A stretch of 64,000 nt of DNA from Flagellimonas eckloniae (GTDB lineage Bacteria; Bacteroidota; Bacteroidia; Flavobacteriales; Flavobacteriaceae). Below the pieces are notes generated by a model. That model did not search any database. It was not told the DNA's origin and worked only from the letters and a program-made list of their open reading frames with translations. Within the stretch, counting starts at the first letter, position 1. Each line of letters starts with the position of its first letter. A program made the position numbers and the translations under genes. The DNA is taken from the NCBI RefSeq assembly GCF_001413955.1, contig NZ_LCTZ01000002.1, positions 3,086,501-3,150,500 of the forward strand, given 5' to 3'. Shown here in pieces: positions 8,155-17,009 of this stretch.

Positions 8155-10201
8155 AAATTTATCCGCTTTATGCTGTATGCTGCTTTTGTTGTGCGGGTCA
8201 TGTAAAGCACAGAACAAAAAAGAATCTGTATTACAAATTGATAATGGTGATGTGACATTTGAAATAAACAATCAACTACACACCAAGTTGACTGTTAAAT
8301 TGGGAAATGTTAAACCTATTATGGAAGACTTTCAACCTTCCGAACAACTTGTCATAGGTCGAATTTTACTTGACTCTTTCACTTTCGAAAACTTTTCAGA
8401 GGAAAAACTAAAAGGGGACATATCTGGAAAAAAATGGACTGTTTTAGGAAAATATGATTCAAATAACCTACAGATTTCTAAAACACTTGAAGTAGTGGTG
8501 TATGATGATTTTCCAAACCTTATTTCCACTAAAGTTACTTACACCAATACTTCCAATGATGATGTTTTTGTGGACCAATGGACCAATAATTCCTATAAGA
8601 TTACTTCCCAAGGAGATAACCCTCCTTTCTGGGCATTTCAAGGAAGCTCTTCAAGTAGCCGAAGTGATTGGATAGTTCCTTTACAACCTGGGTATTACAA
8701 AAAAAACTTTATGGGGATGAACGATACCGATTATGGCGGTGGAATTCCAGTAGCCTCAATTTGGAGAACGGATGTTAATATAGCCGTTGGGCACTTGGCC
8801 CTTACCCCCAAACAAGTAAGCCTTCCAACGGAAATACCTAAAAAGGAAAACAGTGTTGGTATTGGTGTATCAAAAAACTTTGAAGAACGTACTTGGTTTA
8901 ATGCTGGGGAGAGCTTGGAAACGCTCGAAACTTTTGTGTCAGTTTCAAAAGGGGATTACTATACCAATCTTTCAATGTATTCAAACATAATGCAGGCCAA
9001 AGGAATAGAAATAGTGGAGACCGAGGAAGCCGCTTTTGAGGCTATTTGGTGTGCTTGGGGGTATGAGAGGCAGTTTACTTTGGATGAAATTGTGAACACC
9101 TTGCCCAAAGTAAAGGAACTTGGCATAAAATGGGCTGTTTTGGATGATGGTTTTCAAATTGCGGAAGGTGATTGGGATGCGCATCCAGATAAATTTCCAA
9201 AAGGGAATATAGAAATCAAAAATCTTGTAGATAAAATTCATGATTACGGATTAAAAGCAAAAATTTGGTGGACTCCCTTGGCTGCCGACCCACACAGTAC
9301 TATATTAAAAGAATACCCGGAAATGAGGGTTTTCAATGACGATGAATCGCCACAATTTATAACATGGTGGGATGCCTATTATCTTTCCCCTACAAAACAG
9401 GAAACAATAAAGCATACAAAAAACACCATTGATTTATTTATGAATGAATGGGGGTTTGATGGTCTTAAAATGGACGGTCAACATATGAATGCTGTTGGGC
9501 CAGACCATAGTCTGGATAGTCCAGAAGAAGCTGTGGAAGGGATACCTGATTTCTTTCAAATGATTTATGATGAAGCTAGAAGCATAAAACCTAATGCGGT
9601 TGTTGAGAATTGTCCCTGTGGTACGTGTATGTCCTACTATAATATGGCATCTATGAACCAAGCGGTTTCATCCGATCCGTTATCTAGTTGGCAAATACGG
9701 CATAAAGGCAAAACATACAAGGCCCTTGTACCAAACACGGCTTACTATGGCGATCATGTTGAGCTTAGTGATAATGCAAGCGATTTTGCCAGTTCCTTTG
9801 GTATTGGTGCAGTTTTGGGCACTAAATTCACTTGGCCTAAAGATAATCCAGAAGCGTCAGATAGCTTTTTGCTAACCCCCCAAAAAGAAAAGGTTTGGAA
9901 AAAATGGTTCAACTTATATAACGAGAAAATGTTGTCCAAAGAACCTTATTTGGGAAATCTCTATGATATTGGATACGACAAACCAGAAACACATGTCATT
10001 AAAAAAGGGGAAGCATTGTATTATGGCTTTTATGCTGATAAATGGGATGGCCCTATTGAACTCAGAGGATTGTCAGAAGGACAAAACTATACCGTAGAAA
10101 ACTATTTTGATGGAGTGGATATGGGTGAGGTTTCAGTAAGTGACCCAACGATAAACGCAAAGTTTAAAAAGTTTTTGTTGGTTCAAGTTTCCCCAAAATA
10201 A
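8126..10201 (+). CDS. GH36-like alpha-galactosidase, probably exported
   Basis: The 691-residue protein has an N-terminal hydrophobic signal ending LCGSC, so it may be a lipoprotein although the lipobox is not canonical. A beta-rich N-terminal domain precedes a TIM barrel beginning near AIWCAWGYE. Typical GH36/melibiase marks are WAVLDDGFQ, GDWDAHPDKFPKG, LKMDGQ with probable nucleophile Asp450, and SSDPLSSWQIRH with probable acid/base Asp517. The enzyme should release alpha-linked galactose, or a related sugar, in the periplasm or at the surface. The start overlaps the previous gene by 29 bases; the ATG two codons later would serve as well. GH31 or other clan-D specificities cannot be excluded. 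Confidence 0.78.
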   Translation: MKMRRKSLIENLSALCCMLLLLCGSCKAQNKKESVLQIDNGDVTFEINNQLHTKLTVKLGNVKPIMEDFQPSEQLVIGRILLDSFTFENFSEEKLKGDISGKKWTVLGKYDSNNLQISKTLEVVVYDDFPNLISTKVTYTNTSNDDVFVDQWTNNSYKITSQGDNPPFWAFQGSSSSSRSDWIVPLQPGYYKKNFMGMNDTDYGGGIPVASIWRTDVNIAVGHLALTPKQVSLPTEIPKKENSVGIGVSKNFEERTWFNAGESLETLETFVSVSKGDYYTNLSMYSNIMQAKGIEIVETEEAAFEAIWCAWGYERQFTLDEIVNTLPKVKELGIKWAVLDDGFQIAEGDWDAHPDKFPKGNIEIKNLVDKIHDYGLKAKIWWTPLAADPHSTILKEYPEMRVFNDDESPQFITWWDAYYLSPTKQETIKHTKNTIDLFMNEWGFDGLKMDGQHMNAVGPDHSLDSPEEAVEGIPDFFQMIYDEARSIKPNAVVENCPCGTCMSYYNMASMNQAVSSDPLSSWQIRHKGKTYKALVPNTAYYGDHVELSDNASDFASSFGIGAVLGTKFTWPKDNPEASDSFLLTPQKEKVWKKWFNLYNEKMLSKEPYLGNLYDIGYDKPETHVIKKGEALYYGFYADKWDGPIELRGLSEGQNYTVENYFDGVDMGEVSVSDPTINAKFKKFLLVQVSPK

Positions 10202-10231
10202 AGGACACGGTTTAAAACGTTAGCATTCAAT

Positions 10232-11590
10232 ATGAGCACACGAAGGAAATTCATTAAAAGAACATCAGTTTTAGGAACAGGAATCGCTTTAGCTCCTCAT
10301 CTAACACATGGATATTTTAATACAAGTTCACTGGACAAGTTGAACATAGGTATGATTGGTGTGGGTTTAAGAGGAACCCATCATCTAGAAAACCTACTGT
10401 TACGAAAAGATGTAAATATTACTGCTATTTGTGATATTGACCCCGTTCGTATAGACGTATCATTGAAAGCAATTGAAAATGCAAAGGCTATAAAACCAAA
10501 GGTTTTCAATAAGGGAGAATACGATTACAGAAACCTCCTAGCTTTAAAAGAAGTTGATGCAGTTATCATTTCCACACCATGGCTATGGCACACGCGTATG
10601 ACCAAAGATGCTATGATGGCAGGAAAATATGCTGGCGTAGAGGTATCTGCAGCCAATACGTTGGAAGAATGCTGGGATCTTGTGAACACCCATGAGCAAA
10701 CAGGAATCCACATGATGATTCTTGAGAATGTCAATTACCGCAGAGATGTTATGGCAATTCTGAATATGGTACGGAAGAACATTTTTGGGGAGCTCGTGCA
10801 TTATAGATGTGGGTATCAACATGATTTAAGGGAAGTGAAATTTAATAATGGAAAACAGCCCTATGGCGGTGGCGTGGAGTTTGGTGAAAAAGCTACGTCC
10901 GAGGCAAAATGGCGAACATTACATTCCGTAAAGAGGAACGCGGATGTTTATCCAACCCATGGAATAGGTCCAATTGCAGCCATGGCAGATATCAATAGGG
11001 GGAACCGCTTTGTTTCGCTTACTTCTAATGCTACTAAGGGCATAGGATTGCATAACCACATCGTAAAACATGGAGGAAAAGACCACCCCAATGCAAAAGT
11101 AAAGTTCAAACAGGGCGATGTGATTACTTCTACTATAGAAACAGCAGAGGGGGAAACCATTATAGTTACCCACGATTGTAATTTGCCTAGGCCATACTCG
11201 CTTGGGTTTAGAGTTCAGGGAGCGAACGGTTTATGGGAAGTAGATGGGAACAGAATCTATATTGAAGGGGAATCGGAACCACATACCTGGGATGAAGCAA
11301 CTAAATGGTTGGAAGAGCATGACCATCCTTTATGGAAAAAATATGGAGATTATGCTGAAAGTGCAGGTCATGGTGGGATGGACTTTTTTGTGTTGAACGC
11401 CTTTGTGGAATCTGCAAAGCAAAATATTGCTCCGCCTATGGATGCATATGATGCGGCAGCATGGAGCGCCATAACTCCTCTATCGGAAGTTTCCATAGAA
11501 AATAATGGAGAGCCACAGGACTTTCCAGATTTTACAAGGGGTGAATGGTTAAAGCGTCAACCCTATGAATGGATTAAAGATTCTTACTAG
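10232..11590 (+). CDS. Tat-exported Gfo/Idh/MocA protein, GH109-like
   Basis: The 452-residue protein begins with a twin-arginine signal (TRRKFIK followed by a hydrophobic stretch). A Rossmann NAD-binding domain follows (IGMIGVGLRGTHH, CDIDPVR), and then the Gfo/Idh/MocA alpha/beta domain. Segments YPTHGIGP, THDCNLPRPYSLGF, VQGANGLWEVDG and SAGHGGMDFF resemble the GH109 group, whose characterised member from Elizabethkingia removes alpha-linked N-acetylgalactosamine by an NAD-dependent mechanism. That match is from memory of the family. Export by Tat with bound NAD fits. Next to a GH36-like enzyme it suggests attack on alpha-Gal or alpha-GalNAc linkages. An oxidoreductase acting on free sugars is the main alternative. 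Confidence 0.75.
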   Translation: MSTRRKFIKRTSVLGTGIALAPHLTHGYFNTSSLDKLNIGMIGVGLRGTHHLENLLLRKDVNITAICDIDPVRIDVSLKAIENAKAIKPKVFNKGEYDYRNLLALKEVDAVIISTPWLWHTRMTKDAMMAGKYAGVEVSAANTLEECWDLVNTHEQTGIHMMILENVNYRRDVMAILNMVRKNIFGELVHYRCGYQHDLREVKFNNGKQPYGGGVEFGEKATSEAKWRTLHSVKRNADVYPTHGIGPIAAMADINRGNRFVSLTSNATKGIGLHNHIVKHGGKDHPNAKVKFKQGDVITSTIETAEGETIIVTHDCNLPRPYSLGFRVQGANGLWEVDGNRIYIEGESEPHTWDEATKWLEEHDHPLWKKYGDYAESAGHGGMDFFVLNAFVESAKQNIAPPMDAYDAAAWSAITPLSEVSIENNGEPQDFPDFTRGEWLKRQPYEWIKDSY

Positions 11591-11653
11591 GAATCATGTA
11601 TACATTCCATCAGTTCTACTAATACTTCGTTTTCAATAAATTTCGTCAAAACT

Positions 11654-13450
11654 ATGGTGGTTTTAAAAGCAATCGATTATATAATAATATTTGGTTTTTT
11701 GGCCTTGGTCCTATTCATTGGGATTTATGTTTCCAAAAGATCAGGAAAGAACACTTCAGAATATTTTTTGTCGGGCAGGAATATGCCTTGGTGGTTGTTG
11801 GGTTTTTCTATGGTTGCCACTACGTTTTCTACGGACACCCCAAATTTGGTAACAGACTTTGTCCGTACTGATGGAGTATCTGGGAATTGGAGTTGGTGGG
11901 CTTTTTTACTTACGGGGCTGCTCACGGTTTTCGTATATGCCAAGCTATGGCGAAAATCTAATGTTGCCACTGATATGGAATTTTACGACCTACGCTATGG
12001 TGGCAGACCGGCACATTTTTTAAGAGGTTTTAGATCACTTTATTTAGGTGTTCTGTTCAATGTGATGATCATGTCCGCCGTTACATTGGCAACAATAAAA
12101 ATTGGACAGGTTATGCTTGGTTTAACACCTATACAAACAGTCCTTATTGGTGGCGTAGTTACGGTCATTTTTAGTGCTATAGGAGGCTTTCGTGGAGTTG
12201 TTTATACCGACTTTGTTTTATTTTTTGTTGCCATGTTTGGTGCTATTGGTGCTGCAATCTATTTGGTCAATATTCCAGAAGTCGGAGGTCTATCGAATGT
12301 TCTGAGCAATAGCAGGGTTAAAGAAAAAATGTCCATCCTTCCCGATCTTTCAAATAAAGAGAGCCTAATCACATTATTGATTATACCGTTGGCGGTACAA
12401 TGGTGGAGTGCATGGTACCCTGGTGGTGAACCCGGTGGCGGCGGATATATTGCCCAACGTATGCTTGCGGCCAAAAATGAAAACCATGCTATGGGAGCTA
12501 CATTCTTTTTTAATCTTTTACATTATGCATTACGACCATGGCCATGGATATTGGTAGCGTTGGCATCATTGGTTGTTTATCCAGATTTAGATAGTATACG
12601 CCAAGCATTTCCAAACGTGGAAGAAAGTATTTTAAAGAATGATCTTGCTTATTCTGCAATGTTGACAAAACTTCCATCAGGTTTATTGGGAATTGTATTG
12701 GCATCATTGGGAGCAGCTTACATGTCAACCATTTCAACACATTTAAATTGGGGCTCCTCATACATTGTTAATGATTTTTACAAACAACAAGTAAATAAAA
12801 AAGCCTCTGAAAAAGAGTTGGTGAATGTAGGGAGAATTTCGACAGTTATATTAATGGTATTAAGCGGATTTTTTGCGTTGACCCTCAACAATGCCACACA
12901 ATTATTTGATATAATTATCATGTTTGGTGCGGGTACAGGTTTAATTTTTATCCTTAGATGGTTTTGGTGGAGAATTAATGCTTGGAGCGAAATTGTTGCC
13001 ATGTTCGCTTCCGGGATTATTTCAATAGTTTTTTGGCAGTTTGAAGACCCATTGTTTCTGAATGATGGCGCTTTTTTCCCAGAATGGAGCAAGTATCTTT
13101 TGATAGTTTTGAGTACTACCATTATATGGGTGGGGGTTACTTTTCTCACCCGGCCTGAATCCGAAGAGGTACTGGTTAGTTTTTATAAAAAAACTACTCC
13201 TGGTGGCCCTGGATGGAAGAAAATTCGGGACAAAAATCAGCAGATACAAGTGGATGAAGAACCATGGTCGGTACCCTCGGGTATTCTTGCAATGTTACTA
13301 GGTTGTGTTTTGGTTTATGGATGCCTCTTTGCCACAGGGAATTGGATTTATGGAAATTATAAAACGGCTGTTATCTTGACCATCATAATGTTAGTGTCAG
13401 GGCTGCTACTATATAGGCTATGGTCTAAAATAAAAGTAAACATTCTGTAA
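11654..13450 (+). CDS. Sodium:solute symporter (SSS family), probably sugar uptake
   Basis: The 598-residue integral membrane protein has the SSS/SGLT layout, with about 13-14 hydrophobic segments. It carries N-terminal TM1 followed by SEYFLSGRNMPWW and the family segment STDTPNLVTDFVRTDG. It lies 63 bases after the GH109-like gene on the same strand and closes the operon. SSS transporters use the sodium gradient to import sugars, sialic acid, inositol or organic acids, which suits a marine organism. Its position suggests it imports the monosaccharide released by the two glycosidases across the inner membrane, where the kinase and aldolase act. Confidence 0.88.
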   Translation: MVVLKAIDYIIIFGFLALVLFIGIYVSKRSGKNTSEYFLSGRNMPWWLLGFSMVATTFSTDTPNLVTDFVRTDGVSGNWSWWAFLLTGLLTVFVYAKLWRKSNVATDMEFYDLRYGGRPAHFLRGFRSLYLGVLFNVMIMSAVTLATIKIGQVMLGLTPIQTVLIGGVVTVIFSAIGGFRGVVYTDFVLFFVAMFGAIGAAIYLVNIPEVGGLSNVLSNSRVKEKMSILPDLSNKESLITLLIIPLAVQWWSAWYPGGEPGGGGYIAQRMLAAKNENHAMGATFFFNLLHYALRPWPWILVALASLVVYPDLDSIRQAFPNVEESILKNDLAYSAMLTKLPSGLLGIVLASLGAAYMSTISTHLNWGSSYIVNDFYKQQVNKKASEKELVNVGRISTVILMVLSGFFALTLNNATQLFDIIIMFGAGTGLIFILRWFWWRINAWSEIVAMFASGIISIVFWQFEDPLFLNDGAFFPEWSKYLLIVLSTTIIWVGVTFLTRPESEEVLVSFYKKTTPGGPGWKKIRDKNQQIQVDEEPWSVPSGILAMLLGCVLVYGCLFATGNWIYGNYKTAVILTIIMLVSGLLLYRLWSKIKVNIL

Positions 13451-13468
13451 AATAAGGACGGAGCGGAA

Positions 13469-14467
13469 TTAAATGCTATAAAAACCAGAAGCGTTTCCTG
13501 TATAAATTTTTCGGACCACTTGCATCGGCAAACCCAATCCGTTAAAGCCAGAAGATACTTTTGGAGCCGACATTGCTTCATCTTTGGTGAAGAAGTTCCA
13601 ATGCATATTATAGCGGCCGTCCATATAAGAAATCAATTCATCTTCTGATAAGCTTAGATTATCAATTACATCTGAACCATAAATAATTCTGTCTTGGTAT
13701 TTTATCATGAAATCATGAACTTTCTTCCAATCTGTAACAGCTTGATGTTGTAAATGACAGATTCTTTCTGCTAAATCAACCATTGTATTTGGATAGGTAT
13801 CTAAAAACTTGGCTACTTCGTTTGTTTCCCATTCCTGACTGGATAGGTGTAACCCTACAAAATGAAGATTTGGATGTTTGGATAACATAGTATCCCTAGC
13901 ATTAATATGATCTAAATAATCAGGAAAATGAGGAAGACGGTACATATGGAACTCAGGATGTTCCGCAAAATATTTTCGGTCTTGATCCACCGTCATTTTA
14001 TCAAGTGGCAACCAGCAATTTTTTGGTTCACCAATATGCCCCAACAATGGAATGTTGTTTTGTGATAGAAAGTCATAAATTGGGTCAAAAGATGCATGGT
14101 CCACCAAAACAAAATTATCGGCTTCGTCTTTTAAAGACATGCCAATGTTCTTCCATATTTTAACTCCGATAGCCCCTTGGTCCAAGGATTTTTTAATTCT
14201 GTCTAGACTTTCTTGCAGCCAAGTGGAATTCCCCCAATTCTTGCATGAAAAAGTAGTTGCGTAATTTATATGGCTTGGATATTCTTTTTTTAATTTAAGG
14301 ATTACTTTTTCTTGCTCGTCAATAGAGGGAAAAAAAGGGATGTCTGTATTAATGGAAAGAAAGTTGAAACCATTCTCAATTCCATATCGAATTAAATCAT
14401 CCCTCAAACCATTAAAATGAACATGTGCATCTATTTTTTCTTCACCAAAATTAAATTCTTTTTTCAT
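13469..14467 (-). CDS. Cytosolic amidohydrolase-2 family metal-dependent hydrolase
   Basis: The 332-residue protein lacks a signal peptide. KIDAHVHFNG gives metal ligands His15 and His17; LLGHIGEP, FVGLHLSSQEW and IIYGSDVIDN follow in the order expected for PF04909 TIM-barrel hydrolases. It is only distantly similar to the exported relative at 7084-8154. It converges on the symporter gene with an 18-base gap and diverges from the sulfatase gene. In sugar loci such enzymes are often lactonases, working with a dehydrogenase such as the SDR at 16299-17009. No specific substrate can be given. Confidence 0.72.
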   Translation of the reverse strand: MKKEFNFGEEKIDAHVHFNGLRDDLIRYGIENGFNFLSINTDIPFFPSIDEQEKVILKLKKEYPSHINYATTFSCKNWGNSTWLQESLDRIKKSLDQGAIGVKIWKNIGMSLKDEADNFVLVDHASFDPIYDFLSQNNIPLLGHIGEPKNCWLPLDKMTVDQDRKYFAEHPEFHMYRLPHFPDYLDHINARDTMLSKHPNLHFVGLHLSSQEWETNEVAKFLDTYPNTMVDLAERICHLQHQAVTDWKKVHDFMIKYQDRIIYGSDVIDNLSLSEDELISYMDGRYNMHWNFFTKDEAMSAPKVSSGFNGLGLPMQVVRKIYTGNASGFYSI

Positions 14468-14848
14468 TTTGAAGGATTATATAAGTTTTTTTGTTTCAAA
14501 AGGTTATTTATTGCAATTTAAATATTTTATTTTATTTCAGATATCCTGACTTTACAAAAAGTTTTTAAACTTTAAACCCCATAAAATTAAAAGCCTTTTG
14601 GTGTTTGATGGATGACTTTAAAGGTGAAAATGCAAGAACCCATATTTCTCTGAAACTACCTAAAAGTTGATTTATCCCAGCTTCTGGTTAAATGGTAATA
14701 TTCTTTCTTTAGGTGTTCTCAAATCAATAAAAAGAATGATTAAAAGCGAAACAGCTCCGCAAACAACATTCTCTATTTTATTCTTTTTAGATTAGCTACG
14801 GAATAAGTTTAATGTACATGGAGATTTAATAAGTAAGTAATAAGTGGT
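14468..14848. other. Intergenic region between divergent amidohydrolase and sulfatase genes
   Basis: These 381 bases must carry promoters for both divergent genes, but I found no exact TTTG/TAnnTTTG pair on either strand. No ORF, repeat array or strong hairpin was seen. A weak AT-only inverted repeat (AAAAAGAAT and ATTCTTTTT) lies before the sulfatase gene. Confidence 0.4.
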
Positions 14849-16273
14849 ATGAATTTGAAACAATGTATAGTGCTGTTAGGGTTTTCTGTTTTATACTGGG
14901 CTGCAAGCTGTCAAGAAATTGTCGATCAACCAAAAAACATTTTACTGATTTGTATTGATGATTTGCGTCCAGAACTGAATTCTTTTGGGGCAAACTACAT
15001 TAAATCTCCACATATTGATGGATTAGCGGCTATGGGGCGGCCATTTTCTCATCATTATGTCAACGCACCAAGTTGTGGCCCATCTAGATATACTTTGCTG
15101 ACGGGTCTTTACGGGACGGCGAACAATGATGCAATTTTTCTCAGGGCAAAACAAATGGAGAAATCAGCTAAAAATGTCCCCCCAAGTATGCCAGAATGGT
15201 TTCGTCAGAATGGCTATACTACCGTTTCAGTTGGGAAAGTTTCACACCACCCAGGTGGGCGGGGAGGCACAAATTGGGACAGTGATTCAATACCAGAAAT
15301 GCCGAATGCTTGGAATAGACACCTGATGCCTGTGGGTTCCTGGAAAACTCCAAAAGGGGCAATGCACGGATTGGCAAATGGAAATATTAGAGAAGTTGCC
15401 AGTGAACATGATGTTTTAGAAGCTGAGGAGGGTCCAGATGAAATTTATCCAGACGGATTAATAGTCAGCGAAGGTCTAACTCAACTCGAAAAATTGGCAA
15501 CGGGTACCAAACCCTTTTTTTTAGCCATAGGGCTTATCAAACCTCACCTTCCTTTTGGGGCACCAAAAAAGTATTTGGATCTCTATAACGATATTGAATT
15601 TCCGCCTATTTCCCATCCAGAAAAACCTCAAGGTAAGACGACGTGGCATGAGTCTGGCGAGTTTATGAAGTACAATCGTTGGGGGAAAGACCCAAGAGAA
15701 GACCAACAGTTTGCAATGGAATTGAGAAGGCACTATGCTGCATGTGTCAGTTATGCAGATAAGCAGGTGGGGGATATTTTAAACAAATTGAAAGAGACCG
15801 GTGCTGATAAGAACACGATTGTTGTTTTATGGGGAGACCATGGGTGGCATTTGGGTGAGCATAGTATCTGGGGAAAACATAGCCTGTTTGAAGAATCATT
15901 GCGTTCTCCATTGATTATTTATGATCCAGAAATGAATAATGAAGGAGTGAAAAGCAACGCAGTTGTGGAAACCCTTGACATATTCCCAACCCTTTGTGAT
16001 TTAACCGGTTTGAAAATACCGGGTTTCACGCAGGGAACTTCATTGGCTCCAATTTTAGAATATCCACAATCACCCGGACATATAGCAATTGCATATACGA
16101 GTTCCGCAAGAACAATTCGAACGGAAAAGTATAGATTTATCCAGCACGAGAATGGTGAGGTTGAACTATATGACCACAGCACGAAAGAAAAGGAGACTCA
16201 GAATATTGCTTCTACCAATGTTGACCTAGTGGTAGAATTAAGAAAACGTTTAGTTGAGAGAAGAGGCAATTAA
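14849..16273 (+). CDS. Sulfatase lipoprotein (iduronate-2-sulfatase-like)
   Basis: The 474-residue protein starts with a lipoprotein-type signal (YWAASC, Cys21). It has the alkaline-phosphatase-superfamily sulfatase core: [12 protein letters not shown] with calcium ligands Asp37 and Asp38, and [14 protein letters not shown], where Cys76 in CxPSR is the residue converted to formylglycine. [21 protein letters not shown] is the later metal-binding motif. The arrangement most resembles the iduronate-2-sulfatase-like S1 group. The gene for the anaerobic or aerobic formylglycine-generating enzyme is not in this window. It would remove sulfate from a glycan in the periplasm or at the surface, and its proximity to the SusCD locus suggests a sulfated substrate. 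It is followed by an SDR gene after 25 bases. Confidence 0.88.
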   Translation: MNLKQCIVLLGFSVLYWAASCQEIVDQPKNILLICIDDLRPELNSFGANYIKSPHIDGLAAMGRPFSHHYVNAPSCGPSRYTLLTGLYGTANNDAIFLRAKQMEKSAKNVPPSMPEWFRQNGYTTVSVGKVSHHPGGRGGTNWDSDSIPEMPNAWNRHLMPVGSWKTPKGAMHGLANGNIREVASEHDVLEAEEGPDEIYPDGLIVSEGLTQLEKLATGTKPFFLAIGLIKPHLPFGAPKKYLDLYNDIEFPPISHPEKPQGKTTWHESGEFMKYNRWGKDPREDQQFAMELRRHYAACVSYADKQVGDILNKLKETGADKNTIVVLWGDHGWHLGEHSIWGKHSLFEESLRSPLIIYDPEMNNEGVKSNAVVETLDIFPTLCDLTGLKIPGFTQGTSLAPILEYPQSPGHIAIAYTSSARTIRTEKYRFIQHENGEVELYDHSTKEKETQNIASTNVDLVVELRKRLVERRGN

Positions 16274-16298
16274 TTAAAAAACAATAAATAGGATTACG

Positions 16299-17009
16299 AT
16301 GGATTTAAAGGGAAAAGTAGCATACATAACAGGTGGAACCAAAGGAATTGGGTTTGGAATAGCCCAAAACTTATTGAAACAAGGTATGAAGGTGGCCATA
16401 AGTGGAAGAAACTTAGAGAAAGTTAAAGAAGCTGCTAAAGTATTGGGCGATAATACTGTTGTTCTGGGCTTGGTATCAGACGTTACCGTACTTGAGGATG
16501 AAAAATTGGCAATTCAGAAAATTTTAGAAAAATGGGGACAGTTGGATGTTGTTTTGGCGAATGCAGGCGTTGGACATTTTGCACCTGTCGATGAATTGGA
16601 TGAAACAAAATGGCACCAAATGATCAATACTAATTTAAATGGTGTTTTCCATACTTTAAAAGCATCTGTTGAAGCTTTAAAAAAATCTGAAGGATACTAC
16701 ATGACGGTGGCCAGCTTGGCTGGAACTAATTTTTTTGCCCAGGGAGCGGGATATAATGCCACAAAGTTTGGGGTAGTTGGCTTTACCCAAGCGGTAATGC
16801 TGGATTTAAGAAAGCATAATATAAAGGTAACTACTATTATGCCAGGCTCGGTTGCAACACATTTTAACAATAATGAACCTTCCGAAAAAGATTCTTGGAA
16901 AATTCAAGTTGAAGATATCGGAAAACTTGTTGTGGATTTATTACAAATGCACCCAAGAACATTGCCTAGCAAGATTGAGGTTCGTCCTACAAGACCGGAT
17001 TTAAAATAG
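16299..17009 (+). CDS. Short-chain dehydrogenase/reductase
   Basis: The 236-residue classical SDR has the cofactor motif TGGTKGIG (residues 11-18), the NAG motif (88-90), catalytic Ser139 and the YxxxK pair Tyr152 and Lys156. It is soluble and cytosolic. Twenty-five bases separate it from the sulfatase gene, so they are probably cotranscribed. It could oxidise a released sugar, but the SDR family is too broad for a specific claim. Its stop codon abuts the stop codon of the convergent AddB-like gene with no gap and no visible terminator between them. Confidence 0.85.
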   Translation: MDLKGKVAYITGGTKGIGFGIAQNLLKQGMKVAISGRNLEKVKEAAKVLGDNTVVLGLVSDVTVLEDEKLAIQKILEKWGQLDVVLANAGVGHFAPVDELDETKWHQMINTNLNGVFHTLKASVEALKKSEGYYMTVASLAGTNFFAQGAGYNATKFGVVGFTQAVMLDLRKHNIKVTTIMPGSVATHFNNNEPSEKDSWKIQVEDIGKLVVDLLQMHPRTLPSKIEVRPTRPDLK

